In this document: positions 28,361 to 36,853 of the stretch, in pieces
How positions within the stretch are numbered: position 1 is the first letter of the stretch
Layout: each line of letters starts with the position of its first letter
NCBI GenBank assembly: GCA_019116885.1
Contig: DXAU01000018.1
Coordinates: 24,393 to 88,392, forward strand
Direction of reading: 5' to 3'
Length of the DNA: 64,000 nucleotides
DNA from: Candidatus Mediterraneibacter pullistercoris
GTDB taxonomy: Bacteria > Bacillota > Clostridia > Lachnospirales > Lachnospiraceae
The notes under the pieces: generated by a model
The model's database searches: none
What the model saw: the letters and a program-made list of their open reading frames with translations, nothing else
Told to the model about the DNA's origin: nothing
Program-made: the position numbers and the translations under genes

Positions 28361-28403
28361 GAAATGGCCTGTCAGCCAAGGGGGAGACAGTCTGCCCTGT
28401 CGG

Positions 28404-28433
28404 TTGACAGGCTTCATCTGCAGATGATATGAT
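28404..28433 (+). promoter_or_regulatory. Sigma-A promoter of glmS
   Basis: TTGACA (28404-28409) and TATGAT (28428-28433) are 18 nt apart, 36 bp before the glmS start. The -35 lies in the right arm of an imperfect hairpin (28369-28410, CCTGTCA paired with TGACAGG) that could end the spoVAE transcript. The 109-bp leader is too short for, and lacks the core sequence of, a glmS ribozyme. Confidence 0.6.
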
Positions 28434-28469
28434 AGACCACATGAAATGCAGCAAAGGAGGAGCATAAAT

Positions 28470-30308
28470 ATGTGTGGGATTGTAGGATTTGTAGGGGAGG
28501 AGCAGGCAGCCCCTATTCTTCTGAACGGACTGTCGAAACTTGAGTACAGAGGATATGATTCTGCCGGAATCGCCGTGCGCAGCGACAGGCCTGATGATAT
28601 TTCAATCATCAAGGCAAAAGGACGGCTCAAGATTCTTGCGGAGAAAACAGATAATGGAAGAAGTGTGAGCGGCACCTGCGGGATCGGACATACCCGGTGG
28701 GCAACTCACGGAGAACCGTCTGAAAACAACGCCCATCCCCACTGTACGGACGATCGGTCGGTGGTACTTGTACATAATGGTATCATTGAGAACCATCAGG
28801 AGATTAAGGATAAACTGCTGAGATCAGGATATACATTTTATTCACAGACGGACACAGAGATAGCAGTAAAACTGGTCGACTATTACTATAAGAAGACAGG
28901 GACGCCGCTGGAGGCCATGGCCAGAGCGATGCTGCGAATCAGAGGGTCCTATGCTTTCGGAGTGATGTTCCATGACTGTCCCGGAAAATTGTACGCGGCC
29001 CGCAAGGACAGTCCTCTCATCATTGGGAAGAGCGGTACCGGCTGTCTGATCGCCTCAGATGTTCCGGCGATACTGGATAAGACGAGAAATGTATACTATA
29101 TCGGAAATCTTGAGATAGCAGAGCTTTCCCAAGACGAGATACACTTCTATAATATCGACCGTGAAGAGATAGAAAAAGAGATGGTCGAGATCAAATGGGA
29201 TGCTGAATCTGCGGAAAAAGGCGGATACGAGCATTTCATGCTAAAGGAGATCCATGAACAGCCCAAAGCGGTTCAGGATATGATCGGCGCATATGTGAAA
29301 GACAATGCGATAGATTTTTCAGAAGTGGGGCTTACCGATGAGTCTCTCAAAGATTTGGAGAGGATATATATCGTTGCCTGTGGTTCTGCCTATCATGTCG
29401 GTATGGCGGGAAAATATGTGCTGGAGGATCTGGCGGGGATTCCCGTAGAAGTGGATCTTGCATCAGAATTTCGTTACCGTAATCCAATCATTGTGCCGAA
29501 ATCTCTTATTATCGTCGTTTCCCAGTCAGGCGAGACTGCGGACAGTCTGGCGGCTCTGCGACTCGCAGAGGAGAGGGGAGTTCCGGTGCTCGGTATTGTA
29601 AATGTGGTAGGTTCCAGCATTGCCAGGGAGAGTGACTATATCCTCTACACATATGCCGGGCCGGAGATCTCTGTGGCAACAACCAAGGCGTACAGCACAC
29701 AGCTTATCGCCATGTATCTGATTGCCATCCAGGCGGCAAAGGTGAAAGGAAGGATAGACGAAGAGCGCTATGCGGGACTTCTCACTGAGATGGCGGCTCT
29801 CCCGGATAAGATCCAGAAGACACTGGATGACAAAGAGAGACTTCAGTGGTTTGCCAGCAAATATGCAAATGCAAAGGATATTTTCTTTATCGGCCGGGGA
29901 CTCGACTATGCGATCAGTCTTGAGGGGAGCCTGAAGATGAAAGAAATCAGCTATATACACTCGGAGGCTTATGCGGCAGGTGAGCTGAAACATGGACCGA
30001 TCAGCCTTGTGGAAAACGGTATCCTCGTGATTGGCGTGCTGACGCAGAACCAGCTTTTTGAGAAAACGCTGAGCAATATGACAGAGGTTAAGAGCCGCGG
30101 CGCGTATCTCATGGGGCTGACGACATACGGCAACTATAATATAGAAGATACGGCAGATTTCTCAGTCTACGTTCCAAAGACAGAGCCATACTTTACGACA
30201 AGTCTGGCAATTGTGCCGCTGCAGCTCATGGGCTATTATGTGAGTGTTGCGAAAGGTCTTGATGTGGATAAACCAAGGAATCTGGCAAAATCAGTGACAG
30301 TGGAATAA
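28470..30308 (+). CDS. glmS: Glutamine--fructose-6-phosphate aminotransferase
   Basis: GlmS makes glucosamine-6-phosphate from fructose-6-phosphate and glutamine, the first step towards cell-wall amino sugars. The 612-residue product begins MCGIVGFVG, so cysteine 2 becomes the N-terminal nucleophile after Met removal; this fixes the start at 28470 (AAAGGAGG upstream) rather than an in-frame ATG at 28446. Residues 1-240 are the glutaminase with TRWATHGEPSENNAHPH. Two SIS sugar-isomerase domains follow (VSQSGETADSLAAL and the C-terminal GRGLDYAISLEGSLKMKE). The C-terminus DKPRNLAKSVTVE is standard. It is a single gene with a strong terminator. Confidence 0.98.
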   Translation: MCGIVGFVGEEQAAPILLNGLSKLEYRGYDSAGIAVRSDRPDDISIIKAKGRLKILAEKTDNGRSVSGTCGIGHTRWATHGEPSENNAHPHCTDDRSVVLVHNGIIENHQEIKDKLLRSGYTFYSQTDTEIAVKLVDYYYKKTGTPLEAMARAMLRIRGSYAFGVMFHDCPGKLYAARKDSPLIIGKSGTGCLIASDVPAILDKTRNVYYIGNLEIAELSQDEIHFYNIDREEIEKEMVEIKWDAESAEKGGYEHFMLKEIHEQPKAVQDMIGAYVKDNAIDFSEVGLTDESLKDLERIYIVACGSAYHVGMAGKYVLEDLAGIPVEVDLASEFRYRNPIIVPKSLIIVVSQSGETADSLAALRLAEERGVPVLGIVNVVGSSIARESDYILYTYAGPEISVATTKAYSTQLIAMYLIAIQAAKVKGRIDEERYAGLLTEMAALPDKIQKTLDDKERLQWFASKYANAKDIFFIGRGLDYAISLEGSLKMKEISYIHSEAYAAGELKHGPISLVENGILVIGVLTQNQLFEKTLSNMTEVKSRGAYLMGLTTYGNYNIEDTADFSVYVPKTEPYFTTSLAIVPLQLMGYYVSVAKGLDVDKPRNLAKSVTVE

Positions 30309-30322
30309 GATGGGAAATGTGG

Positions 30323-30361
30323 CCCGGATTTGCGGAAAAGACCGCAAATCCGGGATTTTTT
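30323..30361 (+). terminator. Strong intrinsic terminator of glmS
   Basis: A perfect 13-bp stem (CCCGGATTTGCGG at 30323-30335 with its complement at 30342-30354) with a 6-nt loop is followed by ATTTTTTT. Confidence 0.92.
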
Positions 30362-30365
30362 TGAC

Positions 30366-30420
30366 TTTACATAGATTTAACACAGACTTGATTTTACATT
30401 TTACATTGCTCTTTTATTAT
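30366..30420 (+). promoter_or_regulatory. PhoP (Pho box) array and promoter of the pst operon
   Basis: TT(T/A)ACA hexamers occur at 30366 (TTTACA), 30377 (TTAACA) and 30400 (TTTACA), with an extra TTTACA at 30393 and a degenerate TTGATT at 30388. Steps of about 11 bp match the direct-repeat PhoP sites of Firmicutes. A TATTAT -10 candidate lies at 30415-30420, so the last repeat covers the -35. The operon encodes its own PhoP/PhoR, so autoregulation is the natural reading. Confidence 0.6.
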
Positions 30421-30521
30421 GAATATCGTTGACGGATGAAGTAAACACTCCGCCGGCAGCGCGAAGAAGCGCGGTACATACAATAATTGAAATTCAAGAT
30501 TGAAAAAGGAGATCATGAACT

Positions 30522-31415
30522 ATGAAAATGAAAAAGTTTATAGCAGTTTTATCGGTCGTGAGCATGATGGCAGTCGCAGCTACAGGATGCGGCGGCGGAG
30601 CAGGTGAAGCGTCTGCGGCAGGGGATTCCGGTTCAGAGTGGGACGCAGCTAATGCGATCACAGTTGTATCCCGTGAGGAGGGATCTGGTACAAGAGGCGC
30701 TTTCACAGAACTGTTCGGTGTTGTAGACGAAGAAGATAATGATATGACAACACTCGATGCACAGGTTACAAACAGCACATCTGTTATGATGACAACTGTA
30801 TCTGAGAACGAATATGCGATCGGATATATCTCCCTTGGATCTCTTGACGAGTCGCTTGTAAAAGCTGTAAAGATTGATGGAGCAGAGGCTACAGCAGAGA
30901 ATATCGAGAATGGTTCCTATACAGTATCCAGACCGTTCAACGTAGCCGTAAGCCCGAATCTTGACAATGCAGTTGCTGCGGATTTCATGGCGTTTATTAT
31001 GAGTACAGAAGGACAGCAGGTCGTGGCTGACGAGGGGTATATCCCGGTATCTGAGGTAGAAGCTTACGCAGGCGACGCTCCGGAAGGAAGTTGTGTGGTC
31101 GGCGGTTCCTCTTCTGTATCTCCGTTGATGGAGAAGCTGATAGAGGCTTATAATACGGTAAACCCAAACGCTAAAATCGAACTTCAGACTTCGGATTCCA
31201 CAACAGGAATGACGTCGACAATCGAGGGAAGCTATGACATCGGTATGGCGTCAAGAGAACTGAAAGAAGAAGAATCTGCTGAGCTGGAAGGTACAGTGAT
31301 TGCGACAGACGGTATCGCGGTGATCGTGAACCAGAACAACCCGACAGATGATCTTTCAGCAGATCAGGTCAAGAGTATCTACCTTGGCGATGTGACAACA
31401 TGGGATGGAATTTAA
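30522..31415 (+). CDS. pstS: Phosphate-binding lipoprotein PstS with circularly permuted lobes
   Basis: A 297-residue lipoprotein (signal peptide 1-22, lipidated Cys23 in AATGCGGG) that captures phosphate outside the membrane for PstCAB. The order of conserved blocks is unusual. Residues 47-176 contain TVVSREEGSGTRGAF, YAIGYISLG, YTVSRPFNVAV and EGQQVVADEGYIPV, which form the second half of ordinary PstS proteins. Residues 190-297 contain VVGGSSSVSPLMEKL, IGMASRELK, TDGIAVIVNQNNP and DQVKSIYLGDVTTWDGI, which form the first half. The protein therefore looks circularly permuted, cut right after the 'TxW' motif. Both phosphate loops are intact. It heads pstC-pstA-pstB-phoU-phoP-phoR. Confidence 0.93.
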   Translation: MKMKKFIAVLSVVSMMAVAATGCGGGAGEASAAGDSGSEWDAANAITVVSREEGSGTRGAFTELFGVVDEEDNDMTTLDAQVTNSTSVMMTTVSENEYAIGYISLGSLDESLVKAVKIDGAEATAENIENGSYTVSRPFNVAVSPNLDNAVAADFMAFIMSTEGQQVVADEGYIPVSEVEAYAGDAPEGSCVVGGSSSVSPLMEKLIEAYNTVNPNAKIELQTSDSTTGMTSTIEGSYDIGMASRELKEEESAELEGTVIATDGIAVIVNQNNPTDDLSADQVKSIYLGDVTTWDGI

Positions 31416-31450
31416 GCAGTACGGACTTAATAGGAACTGATGGAAATTTA

Positions 31451-31486
31451 TGAGCCGGGCAGATATGAGCATGTCTTCCCGGCTCA
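31451..31486 (+). promoter_or_regulatory. Intercistronic hairpin between pstS and pstC
   Basis: TGAGCCGGG (31451-31459) pairs perfectly with CCCGGCTCA (31478-31486), and inner AGATAT/ATGTCT lengthens the stem. No long T run follows. Such a hairpin after the binding-protein gene often protects or attenuates the transcript so that PstS is made in excess; here that is inference. Confidence 0.55.
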
Positions 31487-31499
31487 TTAGGAGGAAATA

Positions 31500-32393
31500 A
31501 TGAAATCAAAAGCATGGACTGAAAAATTCATGCAGGGAGTGTTTTTCATAGCGGCATGTGCATCCGTGCTGGCGGTAGCTCTTATTTGCATTTTTTTGTT
31601 TGCGAATGGAATCCCTGCAATGAGAGAAATTGGATTTATCAAGTTTATCACAGGAGAGGTCTGGCGGCCCAACAGCGAACAGTTCGGAATCCTTCCCATG
31701 ATCGTAGGAAGCCTGTATGTGACTGCAGGAGCGATCATTTTCGGAGTGCCGATCGGCATCCTGACATCTGTATTTATGGCAATGTACTGTCCGAAGCGGA
31801 TATACAAACCTCTGAAAGCGGCGACAGAACTTCTTGCCGGAATCCCTTCAGTCATCTACGGATTCTTCGGGCTGGTCGTTGTGGTGCCTCTGATACGCGA
31901 GTTTGGAACTATGCTGTATAAAGCGAGGATAGTGGATAATCCAGGTAATGGAAACAGTATCCTGACGGCTTCCATGATCCTGGGCATGATGATTCTGCCG
32001 ACGATTATCGGAACGACAGAGAGTGCTATACGTGCGGTGCCGTCCCACTATTATGAGGGATCGCTTGCCTTGGGAGCGACAAAGGAGAGGAGTATTTTCC
32101 GCGTTATCATCCCTGCCGCAAAGTCAGGCGTTATCGCGGGGATCGTGCTGGGAATCGGCCGCGCCATCGGAGAAACCATGGCAGTTATTATGATTGTCGG
32201 GAATCAGGCGCGTCTTACGGGGAGCCTTCTGGATGGTATCCGTACTCTGACCGGAAATATCGTAATCGAGATGGGATATGCGACCGGACTTCACCGGGAG
32301 GCGCTGATCGCTACAGGAGTCGTGCTCTTTGTATTTATCCTCATAATCAATTTCAGTGTGGCATTATTGAAGAGGGGGGCTGATCGTGAGTAA
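31500..32393 (+). CDS. pstC: Phosphate ABC transporter permease PstC
   Basis: A 297-residue inner membrane permease with six predicted helices. It forms the phosphate channel with PstA. Visible family parts are the N-terminal helix ending IAACASVLAVALICIFLFANG, the segment GSLYVTAGAIIFGVPIGILT, ELLAGIPSVIYGFFGLVV (about residues 111-128) and the EAA-type coupling loop HYYEGSLALGATKERSIFRVIIPAAKSGV. AGGAGG precedes the ATG at normal spacing. It lies 84 nt after pstS across a hairpin and overlaps pstA by 8 nt. Confidence 0.96.
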   Translation: MKSKAWTEKFMQGVFFIAACASVLAVALICIFLFANGIPAMREIGFIKFITGEVWRPNSEQFGILPMIVGSLYVTAGAIIFGVPIGILTSVFMAMYCPKRIYKPLKAATELLAGIPSVIYGFFGLVVVVPLIREFGTMLYKARIVDNPGNGNSILTASMILGMMILPTIIGTTESAIRAVPSHYYEGSLALGATKERSIFRVIIPAAKSGVIAGIVLGIGRAIGETMAVIMIVGNQARLTGSLLDGIRTLTGNIVIEMGYATGLHREALIATGVVLFVFILIINFSVALLKRGADRE

Positions 32394-33246
32394 TAAGACA
32401 ACAATCAGTGATAAACTGAAGACTTATCTGAAACATCCGGGATCATTTATTGTGATGCTGCTTGTGATGCTGGCGGCGGTGATTACATTTGCCGTGCTGA
32501 TCTTCCTGATCGCCTATATCCTTATCAACGGCTTGCCGCATATCACACCGTCGCTTTTCTCGCTTGAATACAGCTCGGAAAATGCGTCTGTAGTACCTGC
32601 ATTTATCAATACGATTGTTATGACGCTGTTATCCCTGCTGATCGCAGTTCCTTTCGGGATCTTCTCCGCTATCTTTCTCGTAGAATATGCGAAGAGGGGA
32701 AACAAGTTTATAGAAGTCATACGGCTTACGACAGAGACCCTTTCCGGTATACCTTCTATCGTGTACGGACTTTTCGGAATGTTGTTTTTCGTCAATGCTC
32801 TTGACTGGGGATTTTCCTTGCTGGCGGGTGCTTTCACCATAGCGATCATGATCCTTCCGCTGATCATGAGAACTACAGAAGAAGCATTAAAAGCAGTTCC
32901 GGATTCTTATCGTGAAGGAAGTTTCGGGCTTGGCGCAGGAAAACTTCGTACCGTGTTCCGCATTGTTCTTCCGTCTGCGATCCCGGGCGTCCTGGCAGGC
33001 GTGATCCTCGCTATCGGGAGAATTGTCGGCGAGACGGCAGCTCTGATGTACACATCGGGAACCGTGGCTCAGATACCAGACAGTGTTATGGGTTCGGGGC
33101 GTACGCTGGCGCTTCATATGTATGTTCTTTCAAGCGAAGGACTTTATATGGATCAGGCATATGCTACGGCAGTCATCCTGCTTGTCCTTGTAGTGGGTAT
33201 CAATGCATTATCGAGTGTGATTGCAAGAAAACTTACGAAAGCATAG
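32386..33246 (+). CDS. pstA: Phosphate ABC transporter permease PstA
   Basis: A 286-residue permease with about six helices, partner of PstC. The conserved segment TETLSGIPSIVYGLFGMLFF lies near residues 112-131, and the coupling loop YREGSFGLGAGKLRTVFRIVLPSA near 180-203. The start is GTG at 32386, preceded by GAGGGGGG, and overlaps the pstC stop by 8 nt. After its stop, a 37-bp palindromic repeat (33271-33307) separates it from pstB. Confidence 0.95.
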   Translation: MSNKTTISDKLKTYLKHPGSFIVMLLVMLAAVITFAVLIFLIAYILINGLPHITPSLFSLEYSSENASVVPAFINTIVMTLLSLLIAVPFGIFSAIFLVEYAKRGNKFIEVIRLTTETLSGIPSIVYGLFGMLFFVNALDWGFSLLAGAFTIAIMILPLIMRTTEEALKAVPDSYREGSFGLGAGKLRTVFRIVLPSAIPGVLAGVILAIGRIVGETAALMYTSGTVAQIPDSVMGSGRTLALHMYVLSSEGLYMDQAYATAVILLVLVVGINALSSVIARKLTKA

Positions 33247-33270
33247 AGATAAATGTGAAAAAAGTGTGAA

Positions 33271-33307
33271 CGGGGACGTAGTCAAACCGGGTTTTACTAC
33301 GTCCCCG
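33271..33307. repeat. Palindromic repeat element, copy 1
   Basis: CGGGGACGTAGT (33271-33282) and ACTACGTCCCCG (33296-33307) form a perfect 12-bp stem around a 13-nt loop that itself contains AAACC/GGTTT. The core GGGGACGTAGT / ACTACGTCCCC with a 13-nt loop recurs at 46379-46413 within a larger palindrome. It sits between pstA and pstB, inside the operon. Confidence 0.8.
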
Positions 33308-33326
33308 ATGAAGAAAGGGATAAGAA

Positions 33327-34076
33327 ATGTCAAAGATAAGTATTAAGAATCTTGATTTACATTACGGAGATTTCAAAGCGCTCAAAGGTGTAAATCTTGA
33401 AATCGAAGCAAACAAGATCACTGCTTTTATCGGGCCGTCCGGCTGCGGTAAGTCTACTCTGCTGAAATCTATCAACCGTATGAATGACCTCGTTGAAGGA
33501 TGCCGCATTGACGGCGAGATCCTTCTGGACGGCGAGAACATTTTCAGGGGTATGGATGTAAATATGTTAAGGAAACGTGTTGGAATGGTATTCCAGAAAC
33601 CGAATCCGTTTCCGATGAGCATTTATGACAATATCGCGTTTGGCCCAAGGACACACGGAATACGCTCCAAGGCTAAACTGGATGATATTGTTGAAAGATC
33701 TCTGCGCAACGCGGCGATCTGGGATGAGTGTAAAGACCGGCTGAAGACAAGTGCGCTGGGAATGTCGGGCGGACAGCAGCAGCGGCTCTGCATTGCCAGA
33801 GCGCTTGCAGTAGAACCGGAAGTACTCCTTATGGATGAGCCTACATCTGCGCTTGACCCGATCTCTACTTCCAAGATTGAGGATCTTGCGATGGAACTGA
33901 AAAAAGATTATACTATAGTTATGGTAACACATAACATGCAGCAGGCGGTCCGTGTGTCTGACAATACGGCTTTCTTCCTGCTTGGCGAAGTTGTGGAGTA
34001 CAATGATACGGAGAAATTGTTCTCGATACCGGCTGATAAGAGAACGGAAGATTATATCACAGGGAGGTTTGGTTAA
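33327..34076 (+). CDS. pstB: Phosphate ABC transporter ATP-binding protein PstB
   Basis: A 249-residue ABC ATPase that powers PstCA. Walker A is [12 protein letters not shown] (about residues 36-47), the signature is [15 protein letters not shown] (about 148-162), and Walker B with catalytic Glu is [13 protein letters not shown]. The switch His is in [10 protein letters not shown]. The N-terminus [19 protein letters not shown] and the GPRTHGI segment are PstB-specific. AAAGGG precedes the ATG. phoU follows 3 nt after the stop. Confidence 0.98.
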   Translation: MSKISIKNLDLHYGDFKALKGVNLEIEANKITAFIGPSGCGKSTLLKSINRMNDLVEGCRIDGEILLDGENIFRGMDVNMLRKRVGMVFQKPNPFPMSIYDNIAFGPRTHGIRSKAKLDDIVERSLRNAAIWDECKDRLKTSALGMSGGQQQRLCIARALAVEPEVLLMDEPTSALDPISTSKIEDLAMELKKDYTIVMVTHNMQQAVRVSDNTAFFLLGEVVEYNDTEKLFSIPADKRTEDYITGRFG

Positions 34077-34079
34077 AAT

Positions 34080-34748
34080 ATGCGTAATAAGTTTGATGAA
34101 CAGCTGTGTTTCCTTGACGAGCAGCTTACACATATGGGCGGACTCTGTGAGACTGCTATCGCAAAAGCAACTCAGGCGCTTAAAGATGGCAGCATCGAGC
34201 AGGCGAAGATCATTATCAAAGAGGATGAGGAAATCGATCAGATTGAAAAAGATATTGAAAGATTGTGTTTAAAGCTGCTTCTGCAGCAGCAGCCTGTAGC
34301 CAAAGACTTGAGAAGGATTTCGGCGGCGCTTAAGATGATAACGGATATGGAGCGAATTGGAGACCAGACGTCTGATATTGCCGAAATCATCATTTCTTCC
34401 AAAGGCGTTGCGGCTACGGATGAGATTCATGTGATCGGAACGATGGCGTCAGAGGTCAGTAAGATGGTGCGGGACAGTGTGAGAGCCTACGTGAACAGAG
34501 ACCTTGAACTCGCGCAGAGCGTCATGGAGGCTGACGATGAAATTGACCAGTATTTTGAGCAGGTCCGCGATGAGATGATTGATTTTATCAAAGAAGAGAA
34601 AGGTGAGAACGGCAAGAGGATATTCGATCTTATCATGGTAACAAAATACCTCGAGCGTATCGGGGATCATGCAACTAATATCGCCGAGTGGGTGGAGTTT
34701 TCCATCACAGGCGTACACAAAGACAGTGCGGTTATGCACAATGTCTGA
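34080..34748 (+). CDS. phoU: Phosphate signalling protein PhoU
   Basis: A 222-residue all-helical protein made of two three-helix PhoU repeats. The conserved acidic metal motifs are visible as EDEEIDQIEKDIERLCLKLL (first repeat) and EADDEIDQYFEQVRDEM (second repeat), together with DLRRISAALKMITDMERIGD and YLERIGDHATNIAEWVEF. PhoU links the Pst transporter state to the PhoR kinase and restrains phosphate uptake. It lies between pstB and phoP, as expected for that role. Length is normal. Confidence 0.97.
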   Translation: MRNKFDEQLCFLDEQLTHMGGLCETAIAKATQALKDGSIEQAKIIIKEDEEIDQIEKDIERLCLKLLLQQQPVAKDLRRISAALKMITDMERIGDQTSDIAEIIISSKGVAATDEIHVIGTMASEVSKMVRDSVRAYVNRDLELAQSVMEADDEIDQYFEQVRDEMIDFIKEEKGENGKRIFDLIMVTKYLERIGDHATNIAEWVEFSITGVHKDSAVMHNV

Positions 34749-34801
34749 TCATTACACACGATTACCAACCAGTAAGTATAGATGAAGGAGAACTGAAAGA
34801 A

Positions 34802-35476
34802 ATGATATATTGCGTGGAAGACGACGACAACATCCGTGAACTTGTGATATATACATTGGAGACGACCGGGCTTAAAGCCAGAGGTTTCGCAGACGGTTCT
34901 GCTTTTATGGAGGCTCTGGCGTTTGACACGCCGGAGCTTATTTTGCTTGATATCATGCTTCCCGGAGATGACGGTCTGGAATTGTTGAAAAAGCTGAAAT
35001 CCTCGTCGAAGACAAAAGGAATCCCGGTGATCATGGTGACTGCAAAAGGTTCAGAGTATGACAAGGTTATGGGCCTGGATTCCGGAGCAGACGACTATGT
35101 GACAAAACCTTTCGGAATGATGGAACTTGTCTCCCGCATCAAAGCAGTGCTCCGGCGCAGCGGCAGGGTGGAAGACAGGATGGATATGGAGAATTCCGGA
35201 GTTCATATTGATGTCAAGAAACACGAAGTCACAGTGGACGGCAAGGAGATATCGCTTACCCTCAAAGAATTTGAACTTCTGGAGAAGCTGATGCGCAACC
35301 AGGGTATCGTCCTGACAAGAGATCAGCTCCTTACGGAAATATGGGGCTATGACTTCGACGGAGAGACTCGGACGGTTGATGTACACATCAGGACATTGAG
35401 GCAGAAACTGGGAGAAAAAGGCGAGATTATCCAGACGGTGCGCGGAGTCGGATACCGTGTCGGAGGGGCTGCATGA
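34802..35476 (+). CDS. phoP: PhoB/PhoP-type response regulator
   Basis: A 224-residue OmpR-family regulator. The receiver domain (1-118) has the acidic pocket EDDDN, the phosphorylation site LILLDIMLPGDDGLE (Asp near residue 50), and VTAKGSEYDKVMGLDSGADDYVTKPFG with the conserved Lys. The C-terminal winged helix (about 130-224) contains ELLEKLMRNQGIVLTRDQLL and RTVDVHIRTLRQKLG. The longer frame upstream overlaps phoU and lacks a ribosome site; the ATG at 34802 follows AAGGAG by 11 nt. The stop overlaps phoR. It should activate the pst operon through the TT(T/A)ACA repeats ahead of pstS. Confidence 0.93.
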   Translation: MIYCVEDDDNIRELVIYTLETTGLKARGFADGSAFMEALAFDTPELILLDIMLPGDDGLELLKKLKSSSKTKGIPVIMVTAKGSEYDKVMGLDSGADDYVTKPFGMMELVSRIKAVLRRSGRVEDRMDMENSGVHIDVKKHEVTVDGKEISLTLKEFELLEKLMRNQGIVLTRDQLLTEIWGYDFDGETRTVDVHIRTLRQKLGEKGEIIQTVRGVGYRVGGAA

Positions 35477-36798
35477 GAAAGAGGATACAGAGAAGTATGG
35501 TGATGGTGCTGACCGTCACCCTGCTTCTTTCTTATATTATATTAACATTGATTACGTACAATACAAATCTGTCCATGCTTGAGTCAGAAGTCAGGCAGGA
35601 GGCAGAATATATACGGGCTGCGGTCAATATATCCGGAGCCGAGTATCTAGAGGAGATGGACGGTGTTGACTGGACCACGCGTGTCACACAGATCGACCCC
35701 AACGGAGACGTCCTCTATGATACAAGGAGAGACAGCAGCACGATTGAAAATCACAGCGGCAGAAAAGAGATACAGGAGGCTCTCCGGACCGGTGAGGGGG
35801 AAGATGTCCGGATGTCGGATACCGTGGGGCAGGAGATGTATTATTATGCGCTTCTGCTCGATGACGGAACAGTCCTCAGGGCATCCAAATCAATGGACGG
35901 CCTGGTCAGGACGGCGCTCGGCAATCTGCCTGTGATGGCCGGAGCAGCCGCAGTCATGCTCATCCTGGCATATTTCCTTGCCAAATGGCAGACGAAACGG
36001 CTTGTAAAACCGATCTACGAACTGGATCTGGTGCATCCTCTTGAGAATGAGACATACGAAGAACTGACTCCATTTCTTGAGGCGATGGAACGACAGAACA
36101 AGGAAAAAGAAGCAGTGTCAAACATGCGCAAGGAGTTCTCGGCGAACGTCTCACATGAACTAAAGACTCCGCTGACATCCATTTCAGGCTATGCAGAGAT
36201 CATGAAGAACGGCATGGTTCGTGCGGAAGATATTCCCGTATTTTCTGACCGCATCTATAAAGAAGCACGGCGCCTTATCACTCTTGTTGAGGATATCATC
36301 AAGCTGTCCAAGCTGGACGAAGAATCAGTAGAACTGGAGAAAGAAGAAGTAGATCTTTATGAATTAACCAGGGAGATCTTAAGCCGCCTCGCTCCCCAGA
36401 CAGCCCAGAAAAATGTCCATATGGAAATGAGTGGTGAGTCGGTGAAATATTTTGGCATCTGCCAGATCCTCGATGAGATGATCTATAATGTGTGCGAAAA
36501 TGCTGTGAAATATAATAACGAGAACGGCATAGTATCTGTGTGGGTAGGCAATACTCTGGAAGGCCCGAAAGTGACTGTGTCAGATACCGGCATCGGAATC
36601 CCCCGGGAACATCATGAGAGAATTTTTGAGCGGTTCTATAGAGTCGATAAGAGCCATTCAAAAGAGCGCGGCGGCACGGGGCTTGGCCTGTCCATAGTGA
36701 AACATGGGGCGCTTCTCCATGGGGCAAAGGTTAGTGTGGACAGCGTGCCGGGACGGGGAACGAAGATCGAGATGAATTTTCCGAAAGAAGGAGTATAG
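35473..36798 (+). CDS. phoR: PhoR-type sensor histidine kinase
   Basis: A 441-residue membrane histidine kinase. Helix 1 is at residues about 10-28 and helix 2 at about 153-172; an extracytoplasmic sensor of some 125 residues lies between. The H-box is FSANVSHELKTPLTSISGYA (His near residue 228), with N-box NVCENAVKYN, G1 VSDTGIGIP and G2 KERGGTGLGLSIVKHG. No separate PAS domain is evident between helix 2 and the H-box. It is translationally coupled to phoP (ATGA overlap) and ends the pst-pho operon. Confidence 0.93.
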   Translation: MRKRIQRSMVMVLTVTLLLSYIILTLITYNTNLSMLESEVRQEAEYIRAAVNISGAEYLEEMDGVDWTTRVTQIDPNGDVLYDTRRDSSTIENHSGRKEIQEALRTGEGEDVRMSDTVGQEMYYYALLLDDGTVLRASKSMDGLVRTALGNLPVMAGAAAVMLILAYFLAKWQTKRLVKPIYELDLVHPLENETYEELTPFLEAMERQNKEKEAVSNMRKEFSANVSHELKTPLTSISGYAEIMKNGMVRAEDIPVFSDRIYKEARRLITLVEDIIKLSKLDEESVELEKEEVDLYELTREILSRLAPQTAQKNVHMEMSGESVKYFGICQILDEMIYNVCENAVKYNNENGIVSVWVGNTLEGPKVTVSDTGIGIPREHHERIFERFYRVDKSHSKERGGTGLGLSIVKHGALLHGAKVSVDSVPGRGTKIEMNFPKEGV

Positions 36799-36853
36799 CC
36801 GGTTCTGCAGCGGGGAACGATAGTATCATAAGACGTTATGTGCGAGGTGTGAG

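Noticed and set aside
28361..28469. Possible glmS ribozyme in the glmS leader
   Set aside because: The gap is only 109 bp, shows no ribozyme core sequence, and contains a promoter at 28404-28433 leaving a leader of about 30 nt.
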